NCBI GenBank assembly: GCA_033030425.1
Contig: JAUFSD010000023.1
Span: 124,001-188,000, forward strand
DNA from: Verpa conica
Taxonomy: Eukaryota; Ascomycota; Pezizomycetes; Pezizales; Morchellaceae
Direction of reading: 5' to 3'
Length of the DNA stretch: 64,000 nucleotides
Made by a program: the position numbers and the translations under genes. Positions 24,201-37,500 of the stretch are shown piece after piece. A model generated the notes under the pieces. The model made no database searches, was not told the origin of the DNA, and saw only the letters and a list, made by a program, of their open reading frames with translations. Every line of letters begins with the position of its first letter. Within the stretch, counting starts at the first letter, position 1.

Positions 24201-27200
24201 GAACAATATTAAAGCCTATTTGATTAGAGATGGAAACAACGACTAGGAATGGTTAATATCATGCGGCCGAATTCTAGAAAGTGAGAAACAAGTTACTCAT
24301 ACTCTCTCACTCGTGGTACATTATCACCAAAATAGTTGAATAAGTTGTCGCATACATACAGTAGGACCTTTTCGATAGTAGATTTATTACCGTGGGGGAT
24401 TTAGCTACCGGTCAGCTCCAGCGGCAGGGTAAAATAAAGTAGCCGTTTGTTATTCATACCTGGTGTTTGATATAGCCTCCCCCACCCGCCAAACAAAAAG
24501 TGCACCCGTTTGGTTTCTGTATCGCTAAATTCAGGAAGGCTATGGAAGCGAAATAGAAGGGGGCGGTGTTTTTCTGCAGCAGTACTGACATGTGCGACGT
24601 CGGGAATGATGCTGATTTCTAAAAGGGATTAATGATTAGGGCAGGTGCAGTCTATGTGGAACGGATAATTCCCCCGGCCGGCATCTCTTATGCCATGTAC
24701 GACGAGAGAGATAGGACTGCAGAAGCACCCTCGAGACGAATAAGCCTCATGTGTGGGATGTAAGGCTTGGGCATCAACAGAAGAGGTAAATCCTACTATC
24801 GAAACAGGAGGTTTCCATCTGCTCCAAGGGGCCAGATCCACTCCAGGCCTTTTCGCTTCCCTCCTTTCATCAAATCATCTCTACCGTGTTGCATATAGGG
24901 TCAGGCTGCTGCTTCTGCTGGTGTCGCAAGGGTGGTAATCCCCACATAAGGATCACAATATAGATACCGGACACAGCAGCTGTGTGTGTGTGTGGAGACA
25001 TGGCAGTTACAGAGGTGGATGGTTTTCTTACATGCGGCTCCATCCAACGTTGTGTTCGCTAGATGTAGGTCGTGTCAGGCCATAGTTGCAGCGGGAAGCA
25101 TACATGTAGAGTGGGGCTCAAAAGTTTAAGCATGTATTAATGTATTATCGATCTTGATGACAAAGGAAGGGGTGACGGGACCAGCAGCTCTGGTGCAACC
25201 GGGGACTTCTTGCCCAAACCAAGCGCGGGGTCGGTGATAATGGGGGATTCCAGAAATTAGACTTATATCGGCGTTTGCGGGGAGGGGAGAGATTCCGTCC
25301 TCTGTCCTTATGTACCCCCATTAGCAAAGATGGAGGACTACATGTATCCAGCCCTAGAGCCAATCACCCAGCCCTAAGACGCTTGCCCTCCCATCCACAT
25401 CCACATCCACATCCACATCTCCCATAGGCAATCTTACTTTCTGCCAATCCAATTTGCCGAGCCTTAAAACAGATATGGTAAGGCGTAGCCTCACTAGACA
25501 GGCGAGAGGGAAAAAGCAAGAGTGTGGATGCGCGCATGAGACATGGCTCGCTCGGGCAGCCGAAGGATCCGATGGTGCTCTAGAGCTGCTGCTCGCTTGT
25601 CGGGAGCTTAAAACAGAGTTATTAGTAGCAATTTAGTTTTTACCCCTCTCGCCAAAATAGCATGCGTGATACGAGTAAATAACCAAGGTTGGGGCCTAAT
25701 GGGGAAGTGTGGGGGGGGAGTAAATATGGCAATATGGGAATATGACGGGGGGATAAAAATAGCAGGTACTGTTTTTGGGGGGGTTGAGGGCGAGAAATCC
25801 CGCATAATAACCCGCATTCGGCAGAATTAGCTCCATGATTCATACGCAAGGCGAAAGCGGGGTAAATTTAGGGCTAATTCCAACACGTTCTAATAACGGT
25901 GTATAACGGTGTATATGTCCCGTGTTGGATAATTAGTTGGCAATGCGTCGTGCCCCAAATGCACCTGATCGGGGCATACGTGTGTTGCTAGCGAGTAAAA
26001 ATAGGCTTCAACCGTTTTTAGGTGGCCCGAGTTTTCTCTTATGTTGGTAAATCCTCGCCCAAACAGGATTTTCCCGTCCCACCCACACCCCGCCCGCATG
26101 TGCATATCCATGATCCGTCTGCATGTACCCCCTGCACCCACACGCGCACTAGTCTCCCCGCCCTTCGCCGCATGCTTGGCGATGGGCATCGTGATGGGTT
26201 CGCTGTTGGTGTTGCTATTTTGCGGCATACCTACACACCACCCAAAGGGCTGAGACCTTTGCCCACCCTGACGCACAGACAAGACAGCCGGACAGAATCT
26301 TGGTTCGCTTCCGTGGCCCGGCCCTTGACGAGCTAGAGGCGGGAGTCCAGTCAGTCGAGTCGAGTCGAGTCGTCATCGAGGGGGGACTGTTGATCCGGTG
26401 GTTCTGCATGTTTCTTCTATTCTTTCTCTCTTCTCGACCGTTTCATCGTGCTGTTGTGCCCTCCCATCCCCGGTAAGGCCTAAACCGCACATGCGTTGGA
26501 AACGCCTACTCAGTGATTACCGTTGGAGGCTTATTCCTATCATCCGTAGATTCATGTCTTGACACCTGTCGTCTACGTACATCAGATGCTTACGCTGGCT
26601 GCTGGCTTGTTGGAAGACAGGCAGTTTCTGTTTGGGAATCTGTACAGCAGTGGCAAACTGTAGTATGAGTATGTACAGCTCCTGAAGTGTACTCTTCGGT
26701 AGTGCACAGCACTGTCCCCGCCACTGCCGGGATATGTGCTTACCCAAGTAGAATAAACGATTAAAGAAACTGTAGGAAGTCGGGCATGTTCTCGAGAAAA
26801 CACCGGCCCAGTGTGTGGGGTGCAAGGCGAATCTCCGCCGCATGTTGCGGCTGATAATTAGATTACAGTTCTTACAGGGCTCTGCTGCTCTATGACGGAG
26901 TTTGCGCAGAACCTCACGATCCCCTTGTTTTCTTTTTCTGGGTGTCTCAACAAGGGGGCGGGATCAACTGCGGAAATCGGATTAACAGGGAAATCAGGTT
27001 CGGAAGTGTCAAGGGAATGCAAGCAAGAGTGGTGATTGATTAATGTACGTGCAAGGCTTCCGAGACCGACAATTGCGTGTTTACTACGCCCACCAGGAAC
27101 GGTGATAAGGACGAGAGATTACGAAACCCGGCTGCGACAACAATCACCACCACAGAGAGCAGGCTTGACGGGGGAAGACTACAGGATACATGGCATAGAC

Positions 27201-28001
27201 ATAACATGACCGGTCCTTGTAGAACTGTTTGTACCAAACGCTACGCGTGTGGACGGGGTATGCAATTCAGTCGAAAGCCATGAGGACACCCCTCAGGGCC
27301 TCCGTCTATGGCATACCAGATGGGATCAATTAAGGATTCGGCCCTCTCGCCTGCACTTGCTCGCATGCATGCATGCCAGTCGTTTGCCCGGCACCGAAAG
27401 GCCCCTGTCCCCCGTCCGTCACCGCCCAAGGGCAGATCGCTACTCTATCCACCCCACCCGGATGAACCCCTGCCACCCTGCATTGAAGGGAAGCGTCTTA
27501 TTTTTGCAAAAATAACAGAATAGGAAAAAGCAATCACCCCTCCCCGACCTCCATCGAGCGAGAGACTCAGTCGTCGATACCAACCCTGTCGATATCGATT
27601 CCCTATTCGTCCACACACAGCGACCTTCTATTTTGCGAGCGACGACATGATTCGACAACCACCTGCTGCCACGTGCACGCGATTTCGGGCATTGCTTTTT
27701 TCTTTCTTTTTTTTCTTTTCCCTCACTCTGCCTGTCGAAATTGCCGTGAGGGGGAATCTCCAGCGAGAGGTTGATAGCAGTGGGAAAGAGACAGGCATGG
27801 GCAGCCCACCACTCACATTGGCTTCTGCCAGTCCACCACAGAAAAACCCACTTTCGCGCAGACACACACGCAGAAGGGGGAGCTAGCCAATTCTGAGCAG
27901 CACGAGGGGATGGGAGATGGGATGGCTGCTGCCCCAGTGGATGGGGAGTGAAAGTGGGTGGTGCACACTTACTTGGTTGCACTCCCATACTACATGTACA
28001 T
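21238..28001. other. Gene-free region, becoming GC-rich before the regulator gene
   Basis: No supported gene. Minus-strand frames at 22313-22588 (91 codons), 22976-23332 (118 codons) and 27440-27988 (182 codons) have no recognisable domain, start context or splice partners. Microsatellites are CCACAT copies at 25392-25419 and GAGTC copies at 26354-26373. The 25.9-28.9 kb part has clearly higher GC and probably includes the long upstream control region of the Zn2Cys6 gene. Confidence 0.45.
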
Positions 28002-28026
28002 TGCTGCTGCTGCTGCTGCTGCTGCT
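28002..28026. repeat. TGC/CAG trinucleotide microsatellite, 8 units
   Basis: Eight uninterrupted TGC units occur about 0.9 kb upstream of the transcription-factor start. The repeat lies outside any supported coding frame. Confidence 0.95.
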
Positions 28027-28733
28027 ATTGTTAATGCAGGCGGCAGGTGAGCAACAGGCAGGCAGCCATCCCAATTTGGACAGCAGTTATATTTTTAAAA
28101 ATTGGCTTGGGGATCATTTTGGTCCATCGGATAACGATCTCAGTTTGAGGTCACCAAATCAAGTCATCTCTATTCTATTTTCTTTCCCACCCCACCCAAT
28201 CCCTCCCACTGTGTGTCTTGTCTGCCCGGTATAGTTGTTTATTTCTTTTCCCATCCGTCGGCTGGTCTCGCTATTGCAGAGCCTTGCAGGCTGGGGGTCC
28301 CAAATAGGATTGGAACCTGGAGAAATCTTTTTTGGGCGGCAAAACGTTTCTGCAACCTGGGCACACGTTCTAGCTGGGTCTTTCTTTTCTATCTCATCAT
28401 AGCATTGAAACATCCCCACCACTCAGAGCACGCACCAGTCGAGCATGTCTCGCCCGCACCCCCTGGCACCCCCCCTCCCAGGTCATATCCTGGTCAGCCA
28501 ACCAGAATTAGTCGTGCCGGGGGTGCAGCTGCTCGAGTCGTGCATACATAACCCATCGTCGCCCGCACCACTCTCACCTCCACACTCACAGCACCAGAAG
28601 CAGCAGCAGCACCAGAGCAGCATTGCCATTCACGACCATTAATAACGGCTCGATCTCCCCTCATCCCATCTCAGATATCATCCACATGGTCTTGCAATAG
28701 TCGCTACTATCTCACATCAACCTTACTTCACCC

Positions 28734-28740
28734 TATATAA
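28734..28740 (+). promoter_or_regulatory. TATA-like element of the Zn2Cys6 gene
   Basis: TATATAA is followed by an AT/C-rich, G-poor leader of about 190 nt (CAACAATAAATATTC and CT-rich runs). That leader looks like a fungal 5' UTR leading to the ATG at 28931. Confidence 0.5.
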
Positions 28741-28930
28741 CACACAGCCGACAGTCGCTTGCGATTCGGCCTTATCAACAATAAATATTCACCCCTCTCA
28801 ATCAACAACAATTTATTTATCTACTCTCACCCCTCCTTCCTCTCCTCCTTCTCAATCCTCATCGGATATTCACTCCACTGCTTGGTTGCCTCTTCTATAT
28901 CCGCCAACAATCTTCAACCCTTCCTCCACA

Positions 28931-30941
28931 ATGCAGCCAAAGGCCCCAAAGACTTCCACAAAGACTCACCGTCGCTCACGGACAGGTACTAACTCTTTCC
29001 AGCATTCTACAATGATCGCTTCTAGAGTATGCAAAAAACTAACATTTTTTAGGATGCTTCACTTGCCGTCTTCGACGCAAGAAGTGTGATGAGGGAAAGC
29101 CCCTCTGCAAAGCCTGCAAACACCTCGGTCTCAGTTGCGAGTACAAGCGTCCCGTTTGGTGGGGCAATGTCGACCAGCGCAAGAGGCAAAAGGAGAACAT
29201 CAAGATGTTGATCAAGAGAACAAAGCTATCAGAGAAGGTCGCCCAGATTTCACCAATTAGTGCGGATTCCCCTCCCGAACTGTCGCGCTCTTTACCAACA
29301 TCCGATACTCTTTCAGACACCCTTGCCCGAAGGCGATCACTCTCCATGGAGTCCGGTTACACACTGGACCAATACGATATCGAGACCGAGGATGGTGCCT
29401 ACCCAGAGATCCACCACGGACACCCTCACCACGCTCACCACCCATTCCCTCCATTCGAAGTCGACATCATGACCGAGAAACAGACCTACATCAACAGCTA
29501 CGCCATGCCCATGCGACGAGGCTCCACTAGCACCGCTTCATACACCAGCAGCATGCGACGGGACTCAACAGTGGTATCGGGTGGATTCCCAGAGGCCTTC
29601 CAGATGGATGCTGGTATGCCCCACCATGTGCACCACTCTGTGGCCAGCACTGAGAATGGACACCCCGCTGCCGCCGACTATAACTTCTTCGACTTTAACT
29701 ATGGCCAGACTGAGACTCAGACTGAAAAGATTCCTTACATCCCAGTAGAAGAGAACGACCAACACCTTCTCGATCACTTTATCATGAACGTTCTCCCCAT
29801 CCTCTACCCCATCCTCGACTTGAACCTTGACGGTGCAGCGCGACGAGATGTGATCCTTCCAGCCCTTGCCAGCAACGAATGCTACCGACACTGCTGTTTG
29901 AGCATCGCCGCTCTTCATCTTAAGGCTACCCAGGGAGTGCAGGGTGAGTGGATCGACGCAGAGATCACTAGACACAGATATGCTACCATCTCTGGATTGT
30001 GCCAGGCATTGGAGAAGGATACCGATCACTTGCAGATTCTTGAGGCCACTATTGGCATGATCTTGTTCCAGTGCTCAGTTGGCACTTCTGACGATAGCCT
30101 CCCGGATATCCCATGGCACCAGCACTTCCAGGCTGTTAGCAGCCTCGTCAGCAAGCTCGATCTTCCCCGCTTCCTCCAGCCGCTCTCAGAGCTTATCCAC
30201 CCTACCACATCGGTCAACATGACCCTCACCGCCTGGATCGACATTCTCGGTGCTACTATGCTCGGCCGTGCTCCGGTTTTCGCTGATACTTATCGCGAGA
30301 AGCACCTTAGCAATGGCCAGAGCGGTCTCCGAGAACTCATGGGCTGTGACGACCGCGTCATGTACCTTATTTCCGAAATCGCCTGCCTTGAGGCCCTCAA
30401 GAACGACGGTATGCTCTCGGACATGGATCTCTGCGAACACGTTAAATCACTCGCGTACCAGATCGATCTAACCGAGCCCTCATTCGAGGAGCATATGTCT
30501 TCTCCCTCAATGCCCATCATCAGCCCCTCCGGCCACATCGATAACCACCAGCTCACCAAGACCACCAGCGCCGCTTTCCGCTACGCCGCTCGCATCTACC
30601 TCTGCTCGCTCGTTCCCGGCTTCGATCGCACTCAGCCACAGGTTAAGGAGCTGTTGAACAAGCTCACTCACTGCCTCGAGTCTGTTCCAGCTGGTCCTGA
30701 CGGTTTCGATCGCTCGCTTGTCTGGGTTCTTCTTATCGGTGGATCGGTCGCGACTGAGGGATCTCTCTTTAAGCATTTCTTTGAGAGCCGCTGCAATGCA
30801 ATGGGCGAGGATTCGAGGTACGGGAGCTTTGGGAGGATGCAGAAGCTTCTTGAGGTTCTTTGGGAGCGCACGGAAAATGGTCTGGACACCACCTGGAGGG
30901 AAGTTATGGAGAGCAACCAGTGGGATTTCCTTCTGATCTAG
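28931..30941 (+). CDS. Zn2Cys6 (C6) fungal transcription factor, 2 exons
   Basis: Exon 1 (28931-28985) encodes a basic N-terminus. A 67-nt intron (GTACTAAC to TTTTTTAG) leads to exon 2 at 29053-30941, giving 647 residues. The binuclear zinc cluster starts at the splice junction: C20-x2-C23-x6-C30-x6-C37-x2-C40-x6-C47, with the basic run RLRRKKC. It is followed by YKRPVWWGN and a basic QKENIKMLIKRTKL linker, a combination seen in regulators that carry the Fungal_trans_2 type domain. A His-rich stretch lies near residue 140. The remaining ~450 residues are helical and typical of the regulatory middle region, for example HFIMNVLPILYPILDLNL. It acts in the nucleus; its target genes cannot be inferred, since no metabolic cluster adjoins it. 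Without the small first exon the frame would lose its zinc finger, so automatic calls could start wrongly at 29205. Confidence 0.93.
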
Positions 30942-31500
30942 ATGATCAGTATTTTTCTTTTCTTTTTTAAATCATTACTACATTCGCTTTATAAATTTTC
31001 TGGTCTTTTTTTTTGTTTCTCATTTCCCTTTGTTACAACGGGGGGCTGGTTGGGGTCTGTATATAGCATTTGGCGTTTTTCCTTCGTTTTTTACATTCAT
31101 ATTTTCTCTTGTCTACTGGGGAGCAAGCTAGCATATTTTTTTTTGTTTAATTTTTTATCTGGGGTTTGCTTTGGAGTTTAGCATTTCCTTTGTTATATTA
31201 ACGACTTTGCATGATTTTATACCGCTGGATGGGAAACGGACATGCGAATTGGGGGACCAGGCACAAAAGATTTAGTTTGCCATAGTAAGGTCAAATTGGT
31301 TAACGGAGTTGATCTTGTATTTTTTTTTTAACTATATATTTTCTAAACTCTACTTTTTTTTATTTTTTTATATAGTTACAATTTTTTTTTCTACTCTGAA
31401 TCTTTTATTTCCTTGAGTTTCATTTCCTTGAGTCCTATTAGCGAATTATTGGGTGGATGGGTTTTTTTTTCTTTCTGATTTTTTATTTAAAAAGGAGTTT
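30942..31500 (+). other. T-rich 3' flank of the regulator gene
   Basis: Immediately after the stop codon there are many T homopolymers of 7-9 bases (for example near 31005-31015, 31137-31144, 31319-31328 and 31386-31394). This is consistent with a long U-rich 3' UTR and polyadenylation region. No open frame of interest is present. Confidence 0.5.
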
Positions 31501-34500
31501 TTTTTAAGATGAGCCTGTATGCATATGAAAAGGAGTTTAAAATTAAGATCCATTGAAAGAAATAATGAAGTTTTTCTCCCTTTCATTCAAATCTACAAAC
31601 CAATTTTTTTTTGTCCAATCGCTTTATTTTATGAACCACATCGTAAGTCTCACATCAGCTTGTGGTGTGTGTGGCTGGCCAATTTCCGACGAAAAAGTGT
31701 AGAATTCGTCATCTAGAATATATGCTACTTGAGGATCCGTACTTACCGGGCGGTGTGTACTTATGTAGGGTACGTATGTCCTTTGTAAAACATTTTTTTT
31801 TGTATCGGTGACATTGTAGTATCCGAGAATCGCCGTGGGGTAAGACTATGAGGGGGGTGAGGAGAGGTTGTTTATCGTGATAAGTATATACGGAATGAAA
31901 AACAGATCTCTCATCCGGTCACCGGGCAGTGAAAGGTAAGAGGGAAAAGGGGAATGGTGATTTTCCAAAGGACAGGGGTACAATGGATAGTGAAGATCGT
32001 GGGGGCCACTAGAGGGGTGTAGAACCACAAGATGCCGACAGAGAGGGGGGGGGTAATTGAGGCGTTGCAAAGTTTACCGGTTGTAGTAGTGGTAAGCGTG
32101 ATAACTATGGGTGAATTTCTTTCTCTCTTGGTCACGCTGGGATAATGTGAGATCTTTGGAGAGAAAGAAAGAGTGTGGAGTGCAGAAGTGCATGGGGGAG
32201 AGAAGAGCATCTAGCTGGGATAATCATATCAATCTGTGTTGTTGGTGTGACAAAAGTGCTGGTACATTTAGTTTTTGTGTTTAGATCGCTTCGCTGGATT
32301 CATTCATTCATTCTACTATGAACAGGTAGGCTGATCCCTCCCCTCCCCTCCCCCCCACTTCCGCAGTCTCCGCGAGTCCGGACTCATCTAAAATGAAATA
32401 TATCTGGTCTGGCCGTACTATGTAAGTGGTTCGATCTTTTGCTACTCAGCTCCAGATTTGATAGGCATACAATTACAAGGCACAATGAATACAAGAGATT
32501 AGTGGGTAAACGGCGAGCACCGTAGGGGGGGGAGGACCTGGATGATTCGGCCGTGTTATCGGTAATTATCCTATACCTGACGCGAATGAGTTGCACAGAA
32601 TTAATACCAGGGCTTCCAAGGCCAAATCTCGGGGGCTTCTAGAATCTCATCGGGGGCTCGGGCTTATCCATTTTGATAAAAACTCTAATTCTGGAAAGAG
32701 CCTCAACAGGATTTTCCGAAGTGAGTCCTCAGGAAATACGCAAGTCCGTCGGCTTTTATTATCCGGAGAATTGTGCAAACACTGGAGTCCTACCAAACAG
32801 CTCATGTGTCTGGCTTGGTGTTTCAGCCCGTGAGACACTTGGTTATGTGTGACGAACAGCAGAGGTTGGCATCAGAGTGTTCGGACGTGCTCATAGGCGG
32901 CGCTAAAAGAAATAATATCAAGTTACATCTTATGCAGTGTCTTGGAGCTTTCGGACATTTAGGAGGATGAAAGAATTGCCCGCTGGACAGATGTCTTCCC
33001 CCCCCCGGGTCCAGGCTCACTGGCAAGTGCACTATTACGGCAAGGGGTAAATGTGTACCCCAATGCGTGGGATTGGCAACCAACATTTCCACAAAATCTC
33101 TCCCAGAGTCACATCTCACACATTAAATTCAATAGAGAGCAGTCTGGACCGTACTTGAATTTTAACTGCATTGCCCAAGTTTGGTGTTGATCTTGCGGAC
33201 CTAGCTTTAGGAAATGGAGATCCCCGTGACTATGATAAAGATTGCAAAGGCCACCTGTTTAAGATAGGTAAAAACTGCTGTTGTTACTATACCTCGAGCC
33301 CCATTGCTGGTTGTACGTGGGTTCAATACACTCAAAGTGAAAACAAAAGCAAAAAAACAAAGGAAAGGAACCGTTGGTTGTCTCACACTTTGTCACTCGC
33401 TCAACCTCCACCGTCTAGACCGCACATCGCCTGTGCGGCTTTACAGCCACGTATCAATCTAGACAGTTATTGTTTTACCGTCTATCTCATCTATACATCG
33501 TACCATCGTTTGATAGCTGGTAACCTTTATTGATGAAATATCGCCTCTTTTAGACTACTCTTGGTTTTATTTGCTGTTTAAGACTACTCGGATAAATGGC
33601 TTGAATAAATTATACACTGTTTCGCACCGCTAACACCAATTAACCACAGAACTTCATAATAGTTACTCTTAAGGCTATCTCCGAAAATAGGACTATACAG
33701 ATGTCGCTTTATAGAATATAGGGAGTAGTTGACACGTGGTATTTGGTTTCCTTAGCCCATAGAATGAACCTGTTTTATTACCTAACACCGAAATGCCTTT
33801 AAGGTATCTAGATTATAAAAACTATATACGATAAACTTGCCGGGGAGAAGACAGAATATCAAATAGTTTCATTCTGGTAACTGTATATACCTTTTGAAAA
33901 GGGTATGTTGGGCACTTGGTTGGGGAATATCACAGTGGGTTTCTCTTTATATTTTCAATTGCCTGATGAACTTGGATTTCAGCCTGAAGAATTATAAGGA
34001 TATGTATATTTATTTCATGAGAGACACTTTCTTACGCGAAATTAGACAGCATTTTTCCGGAGCTGGAATAAGGAAAGCTCTTTTAGTACTCCAAAAGGCA
34101 CATCTAGAACAACTATATAGGCATCCGTTTAAATATTTGATATGGTCTATAGTTCTGTCTAAATTGTGTAAGTGGAATAACCTGTTTGTCTAGGAAGGAA
34201 GCTTGTATACGTAAGTAAAGACTTGTCAGTCAGTCTTGGTACTTAAAAATAACTTAGGTCTAGATGTACCCTTTCAGATCTCTAAAATAAAGAAAACTTT
34301 AGAATGACTTTCTTTAGTGGGATATATCCCGACACTGTTACCCAAGTATGTGATGTATTGGTCTGGGCGTTTTCCTACCACGCCAGACCGATATAAGACA
34401 GGGGGGAGTTTCGGAAGTGACTAAGATATTCTGCCGCGTTGGATTTTATCTCTACTAGGTGGGGGGAGGTGTTGAATCTTTCATTGGCGGGTAGGCTGGC

Positions 34501-37500
34501 AAAAGGGGCTGGACGAAAAAAAAAAAGATTTACGGCAATTTGTGCCTGCCTGCCTGCATATCGGGTACGACTTGAACTTTGGCCGCCTTCAGTGCAATGA
34601 TCGTGTTTCAAGTAAGCCAAGTTTGTACCATCAGTAGGCTACTAAGGCTTCGATCTTCCTGGTATTAATTTCCTATACTGTGTTACGAAGTTCTTAAGAT
34701 CTATTAGCCACTAGCCACTAGCCAAGGCAAGAACGTACATGAGATACCGGTTTATTACTCTAGGCATCCAATTGTGCATATATTTTTGTAGCCTTAAAAA
34801 AAGGTGTACAACCTTTTGAAACAGCCCTTAACAAATATGCATAATTTTCAAGGGGCAAACAATTTCCGTAATATGTCTAGGGGGGGGTGAATAATGGTGA
34901 CTCGGAATTAATGACACTTCACTCCCGTGAACCGGCGGTCGGTCAAATTTTTTGTCTTCAATGCAATATGCCGTTCGCCTTCGGAACCTCGCATTTTTGC
35001 AGCTAGGCTTATTACTATTGATGACTCAGATACTCCTTTTTTTTTATTTTTTTTATTTAAATGTTATCACTTCGGTACGCTGCATTATCCCCTATATGTA
35101 TCCCGCCTCAAAATGTGCTTTTTGTATCGGATTCTTTTCCAATATTGAGTATAGTTGGTGATGATTTGCGCTTAACTAAGAAGATATTGTATAATCTAAA
35201 ATCTCTTTTTACTAATAAAAAATACAAATGAATATTAAAAGAAATACAATCCAACAGTTCCTTTTTCAGCGGCCTTTACAACCGAATATTCGAATCTCCT
35301 GCCGGGTATATATTACGGATCACTCCGTGCCGTAAATTCAACTATTAGCGTATATATGCGGCTTACAATATTTGCATTTTCACATTTCTTTTTTCTCCTT
35401 TGATGTCAGCATCAAAAAGGCTAGTGATACATGGTATAGTGCTTCTATAGTGTGAGAGGAATTAAGCAAGAAATCCCCACTATTTTGTAACAGCACCCGG
35501 ACACCGGCGTTTTCTGACCCGAACTCTGGGTAGCCACCTTGAAGCTGCTTATGCACATTTGGACTTGTGGAACACCAGGACTACACTGGATCTCCAATGA
35601 CAGCTGAAGGGTCCCGGGCTTCGATAGTAATATAGACTCATATTTTTTAGGATGTCTTAATTGTGATGAGAGTTTTATGGAGGTTGGCATAAAAACTCTG
35701 TGTGGATATTATACTGCTAGTTATGGTTTGGCTATTTGATAAAATAAGCCTTGCCGGCTTTTACTTGAGACTAGACAGTTTGTGTGTAGCTGGTTACGTA
35801 CTCAGCTTAGGATCTCGGGAAAGAATATGCAGCATCAAAACCTGGTATTTTTTTTTTTTTTTTGCCGTATATCGTATAATAACCCTGTAGCTGAATCGAT
35901 ATTTCGGGCTAAACAAACAAACATTCTTAGATACTTCCGATAGCTAATGGGGCCCGGTTACGAACACTTATTTCCTGATAATATAGTAATACCGCATTTG
36001 TACATGGACCCAACTGAAAGTTTACTAGAGTCCTTAACCATAGTTCCAATAAAGGTAGCTACCTCCGTAGGATACTAGACCAGATCTGGTAAGCTCAAGG
36101 CCTATGTGTCTACCCCTCTACCCTAGTAGCTAGTGGCATATATATGTATATGGCAGGTCATATATTAGCATAATAAATATCGTACGTTTTATACCAAACA
36201 GGTTTTCTAAAGGATTGATTTTTCGTCCGAGTCGGTGTTAATTCTAGGAGCTAATCACAAAATATCACCCGCCATATCCGAGGTTGTAAAAAAATATATA
36301 CCGCATGGAGGGTTTTTTTTCCCTTTCGTTTATTTCATTAACCATATAGGGTATGCTAGGGGGTGTCTTGCCGATTACCCAAAGAGCTCTAGCCTTAATG
36401 GTCTTAGGCTTTTGAGCTTCGAGCTATATATTGGGGGACCCTTGATAAATTGACTAAGATATACTATCTCTTACTGGGGTTTATAAATCTCAAGTTTTCT
36501 ATACCAAATGTTATGCTATAAACTTTGGTTAATTCAAGAAAGGGATTGTTTATCCATATATGTATACGTACATCGACGTTGTATAATTCGTTTGGCTAAA
36601 AACCCGAGTAAATCAAAAGAAAAATATCTCAAATTATTTTTGTTCTTTTTTGTCAATCTATCATAGCCTAGAAATCAATCATTACGTCGGGTGATAAGAT
36701 CATAGGCTAGGCGGCATTATAATGGCTATTGGGATAAACACTACTGCGGTCATAGTCATTCAGTGGCAGGGGGGGGGCTGGGTGAGGGAAACAGCAGGGG
36801 GGGAAGTTTCTTGGTTTAAGTTTTACCAAGGGAGATGTTTACTGGAATAGAAAAATGTGTCGTTTTTGTATCAACTGGACTAGGTATATAGTGGGCGCAA
36901 TATTCTGCGTGAATAATCATCGGCCGGCACGCATACTTGGGTTTGTGGCTCCACAAATAGAAGCGAGGTCTGGATCAAGGGTCATTCATTACAAGTGCCA
37001 GTTGACTTGACTGTAGACCAATCATAGTCCTGAAGAATGCCATATTGCATTTATATTATGCATTTTTATTACAGTCCCACTTTTTTTTTACGTCTACTCC
37101 GTTGCGCCGCACCTTAAAGTTATGCATTGTGCAGCTTAGGTAGCAATTATGTGCAACGCTGTCCGATCCGTATCCATGGTCAGAAATACTACATTGATAT
37201 CTGGGGTTGATGATACCGAATACTATGTAATCATGCATGCATACATCTTACCAAAGGTGGCACCATCATTCTGCATGCGGTTGCATGCTTAGAGGTAAGC
37301 AATATATTACTGCCTAAATAACCCAATTAGCTAAAATGAAGTCTAGATATATGGGGGAGGGCTAGGGTTATTTGATCTTGAGTACTGGATACAATATAAT
37401 CATCTGCCGAAGACGGGAGGACATCTCACCGCTCCGCTTCCTACAACCTGGATTTTGAGTATGTGGGCCGCTGTTCTTACCGAATGATAACGTGGATAGA

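Noticed and set aside
27440..27988. 182-codon minus-strand frame
   Set aside because: GC-rich and low in conserved character, no domain or splice partner; sits in the likely upstream region of the Zn2Cys6 gene.
33894..34193. 99-codon frame with helical, basic composition
   Set aside because: Protein-like but no recognisable family, no promoter context and no splice partners; left as unassigned sequence.
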